A program made the position numbers and the translations under genes. This document shows positions 34,271 through 42,084 of a DNA stretch of 42,084 bases, piece after piece. Numbering within the stretch: the stretch's first letter is position 1; each line of letters begins with the position of its first letter. Source of the stretch: Desulfamplus magnetovallimortis (lineage in GTDB: Bacteria; Desulfobacterota; Desulfobacteria; Desulfobacterales; Desulfobacteraceae); assembly GCF_900170035.1 (NCBI RefSeq), contig NZ_LT828553.1, forward strand, positions 8,369 through 50,452, read 5' to 3'. The notes below the pieces were generated by a model that was given only the letters and a program-made list of their open reading frames with translations, was not told where the DNA came from and did no database searches.

Positions 34271-34369
34271 TAGTTTTCCAGATAATTAAATTGGCAAGCA
34301 TAACGTAGGGGCAACCCTATGTAGCTGCCCTTCAAAGTTGAGATGGAAAAATATTTTTCTGGAAGTCTA
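34271..34369 (+). mobile_element. 99-bp miniature inverted-repeat element with TA target duplication
   Basis: Ends TAGTTTTCCAGA and, reverse-complemented, TAGACTTCCAGA (10 of 12 match), flanked by TA at 34269-34270 and 34370-34371. Removing the element and one TA (101 bp) restores the frame exactly: VYVD joined to KTSHIFQM of the AAA-ATPase-like gene. The interior contains GTAGGGGCAACCCTA and GTAGCTGCCC. TA duplication suggests mobilisation by an IS630/Tc1-mariner type transposase. Confidence 0.8.
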
Positions 34370-34932
34370 TAAAACCAGCCATATTTTCCAGATGATTCAA
34401 AGTGGTGAGTTTTACTTTATCTCAAGACCAAGAAGATTTGGCAAATCCCTTACGGTTTCCACGTTAAAATGCCTGTTTCAGGGTCAGAAAGAGCTGTTTG
34501 AGGGTCTTTGGATTGCAAAATTTTGGAGTTTTAAAAGGTATTGATGTGATGCCATTGCTCCGCCTGGTATTTATAACCGGGGTTTCCAAATTCAGTCAGG
34601 TATCAATATTCTCGGAGCTGAACAATCTTACTGACCTTACAATGCACCGTGAATATGCTGATATGATGGGCTACACCAGAAATGAGCTTGAAAAATTCTT
34701 TAATAATCATATTCAAGCATTTGCCATTGAAACAGGCGAAGATTCAGATAGCATCCTTGACAAATTGCGTCTATATTACGATGGTATTCGTTTTTCTGAA
34801 AAAGATATCCGTGTCTATAATCCCTATTCCGTTATTTTATCACTTGATGAAAAAAGATTTAAAAAATACTGGTTTGAGACCGACACACCAACCTTTCTCA
34901 TAAATCTGCTTAAGGAAGAAGAGTGGCATTTT

Positions 34933-35040
34933 CGGCATCCTTCATATCATGCAGAAAGTACTTTACACTTTCCGGAACAGGCTGCCAGAAAAATCGGCAT
35001 TGTGTTCAGGAAAATGTAAACTGGCAAATGAAAGATGCCG
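34933..35040 (+). mobile_element. 108-bp miniature element, CGGCATC family, with CATTTT duplication
   Basis: The terminal repeats CGGCATCCTTCAT and ATGAAAGATGCCG (12 of 13 pair) are flanked by CATTTT at 34927-34932 and 35041-35046. Excision with one CATTTT restores the gene's EEWHFPVIEN. The inside holds CTTTACACTTTCCGGAAC and its counterpart GTTCAGGAAAATGTAAAC. This clean insertion defines the family also seen at 26757-26942 and 38997-39250. Its length is a multiple of three, but it introduces a stop codon. Confidence 0.85.
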
Positions 35041-35706
35041 CATTTTCCTGTCATTGAAAATATGAAGGCAACCGAAGCATTGTTCAGTGTTTATGAAATT
35101 GACAGCCTTCAAATTCAAGCCATTCTGTTCCAGACCGGATATGTTACCATAAAGGAAATCGAGGATAATCTTTAAACTTTTGACTATCCCAATCAGGAAG
35201 TTAAAAGTGCTTTTATAGAATCCCTGTTTTATGAATGGGCAGGGACAAATGAAAAAAGTTCACATTTTGCCTTGCTTTCCCGTTATCTGAAGCAGGAGGA
35301 GCTGGAAAAATTTATTGAAACAATACGATCCATTTACGCATTCATTCCCTATACACTGGAGATAAAACGGGATGAAGCCTATTTTCACACGCCTTTTTAT
35401 CTAATGGTATCGGCATCAGGTGTGATAACAAGAAGTGAAGTTCTCACCTGTGACGGCAGAATAGATCTTGTGATGGAGTTCAATGACAAAGTGTTTATCA
35501 TTGAATTCAAATGCAATCAAAGTGCTGAGGTGGCATTGAAGCATATTGTCGATAAAAAATATCATCTCCCCTATATGCAGGGTAAAAAGAAGATATTTAT
35601 TGTGGGTATCAATTTTAACAGCAACACGGGAAATATTGATGACTGGCAACATGAAGCATTGTTAAACGATACTTAAGTAAATAATATTTCGATAGGAAAA
35701 ACTGCC

Positions 35707-38700
35707 ATGAATGAAACCATGTTTTACACAAAAACAAATCTCGGCAATCCACTAAAATCATTATCTTTATTGTTTGTAATAACAGTGGCGTTTTTATTAA
35801 TTGCTATACAAAGCACTACTCTTTCCTATGCCAAACAATATCAATCCACAGGCGTTTTCCCGGTTGTCACCCAGCAATGGTTTTTGGGGCTTCCATCATC
35901 TGTTGCGGTGGATAACGATGGAAATGTCTATGTTTTGAACTACTCTTCCGACAATGTTTACAAATATTCTCCTGAAGGTCAATTTATCAAGGGATGGGGA
36001 AAGAGAGGAACCAATAACGGCGAATTTTCAGGCCCTTCATCAATTGCCATAAGCCCTGATGGCTTTGTATATGTTTCAGACACATTTAATAATAGAATCC
36101 AAATATTTTCCCTTGATGGAATTTTTGTTGAGTCGGTGGGAAAGAAAGGCTCCAACCCAGGAGATTTTAATTTGCCCTGCCAAATCGCATTTGACAGCGA
36201 TGGACATTATTTTGTGGCAGACAAGGGAAATAACAGGGTTCAGAAATTTTCACGTCAGAATGAATTTATTGAAGTTTTCAGCAATACAGGGGGCAAACCA
36301 CACCACTTTGAAGGACCTAATGGAATTGCAATTGACAGCAATGATAATCTTTATATTGCTGACAATGATAATACAACAATTAGGGTTTTTACATCAGGTG
36401 GCATACTGATCAACTGGTGGATTGTAAGCTCTTTTTATGATGATCGTTATTATCACTTTGAAGATATCCATATTGATCAAAATGATTATCTCTATATGCC
36501 CTATATGTACGGAAAAGAATTTTCATACTGGAGCGGAATCTTAAAATTTTCAAATGATGGGAATCTTCTTGAAAGGTGGGGAGGAAACATCGGAAATCAG
36601 GATGGAAGATTCTCCTTTAGTTTTCCCGCAGGTATGACTGATGATGGCAATTACTATTACTACAATTATGGTGCCGTGACATCAGGAAAAAACGGAGAGC
36701 TAATAGTAGCTGATACATACAACAACAGACTCCAGATGTTCAGCCAGGACGGTGATTTTATAATGTCATGGAGCAGTGGAGGCACAGATAATGATCATTT
36801 GCATTTTCCTTTTGGTATAACAATTGACAAATCAGATAATGTTTACGTGGTGGATTGCGGTAATGACAGAGTGCAGGTCTTTTCTCCGCAGATGGAGTAC
36901 AGGTTCACCATTGAAGAAACAGGTAGTCAGAATGGAAAGTTCAGTGCTCCACATGGAATTGCTGTTGACTCCTCCGGCAACATCTATGTTGCTGATACCT
37001 ACAATCATCGCATTGAAGTGTTCTCTTCAAATGGTACTTTTATCAGAGCTTTTGGTAGTTTGGGTTCAGGTCGGGGTCAGATGGATCAACCCTTTGGTAT
37101 TGCAATAAATTCAAAAGATGAAATTCTGGTTGCAGATTCCGGCAATAACAGGATTCAAAAATTTTCAAAAAAAGGTGAATTTATCTCCTTGTTCGGTGAT
37201 TCTATTTATTCAGGCCAAAAGCTTAATTATCCTGTTGATATAGAGATTGACCGCAATGATAATATCTATCTTCTTGATACTTTTAACAATAGAGTCGTAA
37301 AATTTTCTTCAGATGGAGAATTTCTTTTCTCTTTTGGAAAGTATGGAAACGTCAATGGGGGTGATGGAGATGGAGAGTTTAATTCTCCCCAGGGAATAGC
37401 AATTGATTCCAAAGGCAACATTGCTGTTGCAGATACTGGAAATAATCGCATCCAGATATTTACTTCAGATGGCACTTGTGTGGAGTCATTTGGAGAGCTG
37501 GGCTTTAACTTGAACCAGTTGAGTAGTCCCGATAACATTGCTTTTGACTCCAATGATAACCTCTATGTTGCTGAAAACGACAATAACAGAATCCAGATTT
37601 TTTCAAAGCCTTCTGATGAAACTTCTAACACCATAAAAAAGGCAATTATTGTTGCTGGTGGAGGCGGATATGAGGGCAATGTTTTATGGGAGGCCACACA
37701 GCTCTGTACAAACTATGCATATCGTGTTCTGACATTTCAGGGTTATACAAGGGATGAGATCCATTATCTTTCCTCTGATACCACACTCGATCTTGATGGA
37801 AACGGCCTTTATGACGATGTTGACATTGATGCAACAAAAGAGAATCTTTCCCTTGCAATCACGGACTGGGCATCTGATGCTGACGAACTTCTTGTATATA
37901 TAACCGATCATGGTGGGGATTCATCTTTCAGGATGAGCCAGACAGAGATTTTGAGTGCAGAAGATCTTGATTCGTGGCTTGACTCAATCCAGACTAATAA
38001 AACAGAACAGGTTATTGTTGTATATGATGCATGTCAATCCGGAAGCTTTCTTGATAAACTAACGCCACCCCAGGGTAAAAAGAGGGTTGTAATTGCATCT
38101 TCTTCTGAGGGGCAGCAGGCATATTTTACATCACATGGGTCTCTATCTTTTTCATATATTTTCTGGGGCTTTGTTATGAATGGCATGAATCTTTTTGATG
38201 CATTTTTAGGCACAAAAAATTCCATTGAATATACATACCAGAGTCAAAATCCTGTCATTGATGATAATGGTAATGGTACGGGAAATGAGGATAACGAAGG
38301 TGAACTTGCCAAAAATATCAATCTCGGTAGAGGGATAATTTCAGCCGGAGATATGCCCAATATTGGCTCTGTCTCTTCCATGCAGATTCTGAATGGCGAA
38401 AAAAGCGCATCCATTGTGGCAGAAAATATAATTGACGCCGATGGAATAGTGAGGGTCTGGGCAGTAATTACTCCGCCTGACTTTAAAACAGTTGATCCAG
38501 ATGAACCTGTTTTATCCCTTCCGTCAATTGACCTGCAAAAGGATGGTGAAGTTTATAAAGGAACTTATGGCGACTTTTCAGTAACAGGCACATATGAAAT
38601 TGCAGTTTTTGCAATGGATACCTGCGGAATTATTTCGTTTCCTCAAAATACATCAGTTGTTCAAAGGCAAGGAGCGGCAACTGATACTCCGCCTGCGGCA

Positions 38701-38949
38701 CCAGTGCTCTCAACAATGATGGATAATACAAGTGTCACTATTTCATGGAGTATATCAAATAGTGCAACAGGTTATGAGCTTTTTTATGCTCCATATCCAG
38801 GAGCAGAAACTATTGGTTCCATTGATATGGGAAATGTTTCTACTATCTCTTTCGACTTGATAAAAGGTCTTGGTTTTTATGTGGCAGTGAGAGCCTATAA
38901 TGGTGCGGGCAGCAGTGAATTGTCAAATATCTCTGTGATCATAATGTAA
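35707..38949 (+). CDS. Exported NHL-propeller legumain/caspase-like peptidase
   Basis: 1080 residues. AGGA lies 9 bases before the ATG. The signal or anchor segment is about 16-42, ending TLSYA. Residues about 45-640 consist of NHL repeats (VADTYNHRIEVF, VADTGNNRIQIF), enough for two six-bladed propellers. The clan CD peptidase domain (about 645-870) has TDHGGD (H735) and YDACQSGSF (C776), plus acidic loops LDLDGNGLYDDV and DDNGNGTGNED. A VWAVITPPD module lies near 917, and a fibronectin type III domain (about 995-1080) ends the protein. It is the closest relative in this window of the 1585-residue protein at 20567, but has a single peptidase domain. NHL propellers usually bind proteins or glycans. 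Substrate and processing are unknown. Confidence 0.87.
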   Translation: MNETMFYTKTNLGNPLKSLSLLFVITVAFLLIAIQSTTLSYAKQYQSTGVFPVVTQQWFLGLPSSVAVDNDGNVYVLNYSSDNVYKYSPEGQFIKGWGKRGTNNGEFSGPSSIAISPDGFVYVSDTFNNRIQIFSLDGIFVESVGKKGSNPGDFNLPCQIAFDSDGHYFVADKGNNRVQKFSRQNEFIEVFSNTGGKPHHFEGPNGIAIDSNDNLYIADNDNTTIRVFTSGGILINWWIVSSFYDDRYYHFEDIHIDQNDYLYMPYMYGKEFSYWSGILKFSNDGNLLERWGGNIGNQDGRFSFSFPAGMTDDGNYYYYNYGAVTSGKNGELIVADTYNNRLQMFSQDGDFIMSWSSGGTDNDHLHFPFGITIDKSDNVYVVDCGNDRVQVFSPQMEYRFTIEETGSQNGKFSAPHGIAVDSSGNIYVADTYNHRIEVFSSNGTFIRAFGSLGSGRGQMDQPFGIAINSKDEILVADSGNNRIQKFSKKGEFISLFGDSIYSGQKLNYPVDIEIDRNDNIYLLDTFNNRVVKFSSDGEFLFSFGKYGNVNGGDGDGEFNSPQGIAIDSKGNIAVADTGNNRIQIFTSDGTCVESFGELGFNLNQLSSPDNIAFDSNDNLYVAENDNNRIQIFSKPSDETSNTIKKAIIVAGGGGYEGNVLWEATQLCTNYAYRVLTFQGYTRDEIHYLSSDTTLDLDGNGLYDDVDIDATKENLSLAITDWASDADELLVYITDHGGDSSFRMSQTEILSAEDLDSWLDSIQTNKTEQVIVVYDACQSGSFLDKLTPPQGKKRVVIASSSEGQQAYFTSHGSLSFSYIFWGFVMNGMNLFDAFLGTKNSIEYTYQSQNPVIDDNGNGTGNEDNEGELAKNINLGRGIISAGDMPNIGSVSSMQILNGEKSASIVAENIIDADGIVRVWAVITPPDFKTVDPDEPVLSLPSIDLQKDGEVYKGTYGDFSVTGTYEIAVFAMDTCGIISFPQNTSVVQRQGAATDTPPAAPVLSTMMDNTSVTISWSISNSATGYELFYAPYPGAETIGSIDMGNVSTISFDLIKGLGFYVAVRAYNGAGSSELSNISVIIM

Positions 38950-38996
38950 GTAGTGTTTTTTTAATCTAACGCGGGCAATTAAACCCATAAACATCT

Positions 38997-39250
38997 CGGC
39001 ATCTTTCATTTATCTGTTTACACTTTTTTTGAACTATGATTTTCATGATTAAGGGATTATCCTGATTTTTCATAATGTTAATCCTCAAATCCTTTAATCA
39101 TGGTTCAAAATTTCAAAAAAATGTAAACTACTGTACTGTCAAGACTTAATTTTAGGGTTATCTGCAACGTAGAGACAAGGCATGCCTTGTCTCTACAATT
39201 AAACGAACCCTAATTTTTAGCTTTGACAATGCACTACTTTGAATTGATAT
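38997..39250 (+). mobile_element. Miniature element, CGGCATC family, copy 3, broken by a nested element
   Basis: The left end CGGCATCTTTCATTT starts at 38997, then GTTTACACTTTTTTTGAAC, a palindromic core, GGTTCAAAAT and AAAAAAATGTAAAC. At TA (39129) a second element of 108 bp interrupts it. After that, CTTTGAATTGATAT continues what the copy at 26757 predicts. The right terminal repeat is missing, replaced by the beta repeat from 39251. Together these fill the gap between the last protease gene and the response regulator. Confidence 0.6.
39129..39236 (+). mobile_element. Nested 108-bp TA-flanked miniature element
   Basis: The terminal regions TACTGTACTGTCAAGAC and, reverse-complemented, TAGTGCATTGTCAAAGC match at 23 of 31 positions out to AGGGTT. 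The centre (39169-39196) is a perfect 28-bp palindrome, with half-site GTAGAGACAAGGCA. TA is present at both outer edges, and joining across it restores the host repeat. A lone end of the same type (TAGTACGTTGTCAAAGC) occurs at 33927-33943. Confidence 0.7.
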
Positions 39251-39333
39251 AACGTACATGGCTGATGACCGCCACAATCGAAGAGATGAAAGTCGTTTTA
39301 AAAACAGGATGTTACAGAGACTTTCATATAAAC
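39251..39333 (+). repeat. Dispersed palindromic repeat 'beta', copy 3
   Basis: Begins AACGTACATGGCTGATGACC and contains GCCACAATCGAAGAGATGAA. ATGAAAGTC near 39285 pairs with GACTTTCAT near 39319. It lies 115 bp upstream of the response-regulator start, as copy 2 lies upstream of the cyclase. Confidence 0.65.
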
Positions 39334-39447
39334 GGATGCCAACATTTCTAAATTTTTTGTTTTTTTTTAAGCAAAATTGAGGAGTCTGGTGCTAAAACTA
39401 TAGCTGTGAACAATCATGGCATTTCAAATAAAATGGAGTTCTTTTGC

Positions 39448-40857
39448 ATGAAACACAAAATCATGCTTGTGGATGACGAAACAGTTACTCTTAAGCGTTT
39501 AAGACGACTTTTGGAAAAAAACGGCTACCAGGTATCTTCATATAAATCTCCGTCAGGGGCATTAGAACAGATGGAATCAACCCATTATGATCTTCTTGTT
39601 ACAGACGTAAAAATGCCCGAGATGAATGGAATGGAACTTATGGTAACTGTAAAGAGCCGGTTTCCGGAAACTGAAGTTATACTCATGACAGGCTATGCAA
39701 GCATTGACAGTGCAATTGAGGCCACCCGTGAAGGGGCTTTTCACTATCTTGCAAAACCTTTTACCCCCGAGCAGTTCATGGCAAGGGTGGAACAGGCTCT
39801 TGATCGCCACAGACTTTGGAAAAATGCTTTAAATGCAGGCAACGAGACAGGGAAAAAGAGCAGCTCCACGGAAAACAATAACGATGCTTGTATTCATCAA
39901 ACAATGCAGGAAACTGCTCGACCGCCGGTCATAATAGGCAAAAATATAAAAATTCGCCAGATACAGACATTGATCCATCAGATAGCTCCCACAGACTGCA
40001 ATGTCCTAATTACCGGTGATTCAGGGACAGGAAAAGAGCTTGTTGCAAGGTCAATTCACGCCTTGAGCAATCGCTCCAGCCAGCCATTTGTTGCGGTAAA
40101 TTGCGGAGCCTTCAATGAAACCCTGCTTGACAGTGAACTTTTTGGTCATGAAAAAGGGGCTTTTACAGGTGCTGTGAAAAGCAGGGCAGGGCTTCTGGAG
40201 GCTGCTGATAAAGGTACCATTTTCCTTGATGAAATTGGTGAAATGCCCCACTCAATGCAGGTAAAGTGTTTGCGGGTACTCCAGGAAAACGAGATTCTGA
40301 GGGTTGGTGGCACCAAGGCTATTCCCGTGGATATACGAGTAATATCTGCAACTGCAAAGGATCTTAAGGCAGAAGTTGAGGCCGGTGCATTTCGTAAGGA
40401 TATGTATTACAGGATCAATGTGGTTAATATAAAAATTCCACCTTTAAACCAGAGAGCCGAGGATATACCTCTTCTGGCATGTCATATTATTGATAGTTTT
40501 CACAGAAAAGGGCTTAAAAGGGTAACAGGCATATCTTCAAGGGCAATGTCTCTTCTTGCCGGTTATGCATTCCCAGGCAATGTCAGAGAGCTTGAAAACA
40601 TTCTGGAACGTGCTGCTGCCATAACAAGTTCAAGTGAAATCCGTGCCTGTGACCTTCCACAGGATATTGCAGAACTTGAGCTTCACAGCTTTCAGCTACC
40701 CGAAGATTATATGATGACCCTTGAAGAGCTTGAGAGGGATTACATTGCCCACCTTCTTAAAATTACCAACAATGCAAAAACAAAAACCGCTGAAATCCTT
40801 GGAATAGACCGTGCTTCACTTTGGCGGAAGATAAAGAAATTTGATCTTGAACAGTAA
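39448..40857 (+). CDS. NtrC-family response regulator (sigma54 activator), orphan
   Basis: 469 residues. ATG 39448 is chosen because the receiver domain starts right there (MKHKIMLVDDE) and GGAG lies 10 bases upstream; the longer frame from GTG 39406 adds unstructured residues. The receiver domain (1-120) keeps D9/D10, the phosphoryl-accepting D53 (LLVTDVKMPEMNG) and K103. The AAA+ domain has Walker A GDSGTGKE at 190 and GAFTGA at 237. The C-terminal Fis-type helix-turn-helix is KTAEILGIDRASLWRKIKKF. It activates sigma54 promoters after phosphorylation. No histidine kinase gene lies nearby in this window, so its partner is unknown. The linker about 128-155 is polar and variable. Confidence 0.93.
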   Translation: MKHKIMLVDDETVTLKRLRRLLEKNGYQVSSYKSPSGALEQMESTHYDLLVTDVKMPEMNGMELMVTVKSRFPETEVILMTGYASIDSAIEATREGAFHYLAKPFTPEQFMARVEQALDRHRLWKNALNAGNETGKKSSSTENNNDACIHQTMQETARPPVIIGKNIKIRQIQTLIHQIAPTDCNVLITGDSGTGKELVARSIHALSNRSSQPFVAVNCGAFNETLLDSELFGHEKGAFTGAVKSRAGLLEAADKGTIFLDEIGEMPHSMQVKCLRVLQENEILRVGGTKAIPVDIRVISATAKDLKAEVEAGAFRKDMYYRINVVNIKIPPLNQRAEDIPLLACHIIDSFHRKGLKRVTGISSRAMSLLAGYAFPGNVRELENILERAAAITSSSEIRACDLPQDIAELELHSFQLPEDYMMTLEELERDYIAHLLKITNNAKTKTAEILGIDRASLWRKIKKFDLEQ

Positions 40858-40979
40858 CATTATACTTTTTGAAACGCCTTGCAACCTATCATAAAATATA
40901 CTATTGCTTTAATTATTACTTTATGTCCCGATGGTTATACTAATATTAAAATTGCAATGATAGACGGAGGAGGAGGGAG

Positions 40980-41150
40980 ATGAAATTCGGCGTAATGATT
41001 AAATTGACAATGTGGATATGTGTCTGCCTAATTGTTTATGTTATGTTGCCGGCTACACTGCTTGCTGTAGATATTGCACCACGGATATCAGATCGTGAGA
41101 TTACGGAAAAGCTGGCACGTTTGGAGGCTGGCCAGGATGCTGTATATTGA
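40980..41150 (+). CDS. Small exported peptide, probably truncated
   Basis: A 56-residue frame with a very strong GGAGGAGGAGGGAG ribosome binding site immediately upstream. Residues 1-30 form a signal peptide (MIKLTMWICVCLIVYVMLPA, then TLLAVD). The mature part begins IAPRISDREITEKLARLEAGQ, which looks like the start of a small coiled-coil family, then ends abruptly with DAVY and a stop. The following sequence reads as transposase remnant in the same frame, so the 3' part was probably lost to an insertion. Whether the short product is made or useful is unknown. Confidence 0.5.
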   Translation: MKFGVMIKLTMWICVCLIVYVMLPATLLAVDIAPRISDREITEKLARLEAGQDAVY

Positions 41151-41708
41151 ACCGGAAATAATAAAGACCTCCACCGGGGAATAGGTTGCTGCAATTATTT
41201 TTTTGGCAATTTTGGACGATACAATTTTATACAAGCATTGGTAAGATTACCTGAGAAACTACCTTCTCATCTGTTAGCGGATGAGAAGATTACAAGGTTG
41301 AACGGTGAGAAAGTTGCGGTAGCAAGAACAGTAGGCAATGACTGTGTTTTAGGTGCATCTGTTGCGCTTGGTGCCGACACAGCAAACCTTACGGAAGCCT
41401 ATAAGCACTTCAAGGATGAGGCACAATCGTTGTCACCAGACTATTCACCGGAAACAGTCAATACAGATGGTTGGAATTAAACTCAGTCTGCCTGGTTGAA
41501 CTTGTTTCCAATGATTGTAAGCATTGAATGCATCCTGCACGCATATATTAAAATTCGTAAGACTGGTAAACATCTGAAAGATGTTTTTTTGTCTCTGTCC
41601 AAATATATATGGAACATCTATCGTGCCGGGAATGCTGATGATTTTCGTTCACAAACTTCCAGTTCACAAGTTGAACGGATTTGTTTATCATCAAAATTGG
41701 TTACATAA
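41151..41708 (+). pseudogene. Transposase relic
   Basis: One frame reads NKDLHRGIGCCNYFFGNFGR, RYNFIQALVRLPEKL, EAYKHFKDEAQSLSPDYSPE, VNTDGWN, then an in-frame TAA at 41478, and continues TQSAWLNLFPMIVSIECILH with AYIKIRKTGK and IWNIYRAGNADDF to a stop at 41706. The VNTDGW…TQxAW…LFP…LHAYIKIR pattern recalls an insertion-sequence transposase family whose name I cannot give with certainty. There is no start, no N-terminus and no identifiable inverted repeats. It is a decayed fragment. Confidence 0.6.
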
Positions 41709-42084
41709 TCTCATGATTTCAACTTCGATGTCGGGTTATACGACCTGACTGTCAATGGCCAAAAAATAAATTAGAATCAGGGTTTTTCCTATGCCATATG
41801 AATTTTTGTGATCTACTGAACTTATGCTATAGCGCTCAGCAAAACTGATACAGCTTTGCTCACTTAAACTGATACAATGCTGATTTTACAGAGTATGTTG
41901 ATGTTGTCTATTGACAAAAAGATAACATTATTATATAGGGTATATGCAGTTGGATTGCATAAATCCCATTCGGTGATATATGCTGAGTTTATACGTATAA
42001 ACCCAACAAAACTCACCCCTATAGTAACATCCTAAAATTATTGCATTTTTACGCCAACACCTCAAAAGCAGCCTATCTCTTATG
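41709..42084. other. Gene-free end of window
   Basis: No gene is supported. Visible features are two copies of AAACTGATACA near 41850 and 41875 and a perfect 16-bp palindrome GTTTATACGTATAAAC at 41987-42002, flanked more loosely by TGAGTTT and AAAACTCA. The palindrome could be an operator for a gene beyond the window. Confidence 0.5.

Larger units (their letters stand above)
34189..35676 (+). pseudogene. AAA-ATPase-like / PD-(D/E)XK protein, multiply broken
   Basis: The fragments together match the AAA-ATPase_like (PF09820) plus PDDEXK_9 (PF08011) family, which is widespread and poorly understood. Readable parts in order: MKKKLPNLPKGQFSFEKIRE at 34189; the Walker A part FISRPRRFGKSLTVSTL; VFITGVSKFSQVSIFSELNN; FQTGYVTIKEIEDNL; and the nuclease-like core GRIDLVMEF…IIEFKCN at the end. 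Lesions: a 99-bp insertion at 34271-34369; loss of roughly 140 codons plus a frameshift near 34520, removing Walker B; a 108-bp insertion at 34933-35040; and an in-frame TAA at 35173. It cannot make a working protein. Confidence 0.88.

Overview
The window looks like a low-GC chromosomal segment of a Desulfobacterota (former deltaproteobacterial, Desulfobacteraceae-like) bacterium. This rests on gene content only: NHL-repeat proteins carrying legumain/caspase-like peptidase domains, carboxypeptidase-regulatory repeat surface proteins, NtrC-type activators with Fis-type helix-turn-helix ends, and many small palindromic repeats. I cannot confirm a genus; multicellular or filamentous relatives would fit.

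Layout. Positions 264-2315 hold the uracil salvage pair upp-uraA, with a stray 55-bp copy of part of uraA between them. A divergent SH3-domain membrane protein follows (2530-3141, minus). Positions 3390-6050 hold a sigma54-type activator with a GAF domain, bracketed by two arrays of a ~63-bp tandem repeat. Each unit can fold into two hairpins, and the arms covary between units. Next are an adenylate cyclase fused to a membrane segment, TPRs and a CsgG/FlgO-like domain (6079-8598), a second exported CsgG-like protein (8692-11070), a secreted beta-propeller protein (11207-14617) and a 1558-residue surface protein with eleven carboxypeptidase-regulatory repeats (14782-19458). An intact DUF6364-like/PIN toxin-antitoxin pair lies at 19549-20237.

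The second half (20567-38949) is dominated by four large exported proteins, each with a clan CD (legumain/caspase-like) peptidase domain whose His and Cys are present: 20567-25324, 28032-30767, 30764-33001 and 35707-38949. Two carry NHL beta-propellers. Two are tandem duplicates with nearly identical peptidase and C-terminal parts but unrelated N-termini. A PorV/FadL-like outer-membrane protein and a small PPC/carboxypeptidase-regulatory protein lie among them. Between the third and fourth protease genes is a decayed patch: a GNAT/DUF1778 toxin-antitoxin pair with a frameshifted toxin, a 110-bp remnant of a third protease copy, and an AAA-ATPase/PD-(D/E)XK pseudogene interrupted by two miniature elements whose target duplications can be read exactly.

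The right end has nested miniature elements (38997-39250), an orphan NtrC-type response regulator (39448-40857), a small exported peptide cut short at the junction with a transposase relic (40980-41708), and about 375 bp with no recognisable gene. Working model, which is inference: a cell-surface/secreted signalling island in which a cyclase and two sigma54 activators could control exported propeller, adhesin and protease proteins. No -24/-12 promoter was found to prove that link.
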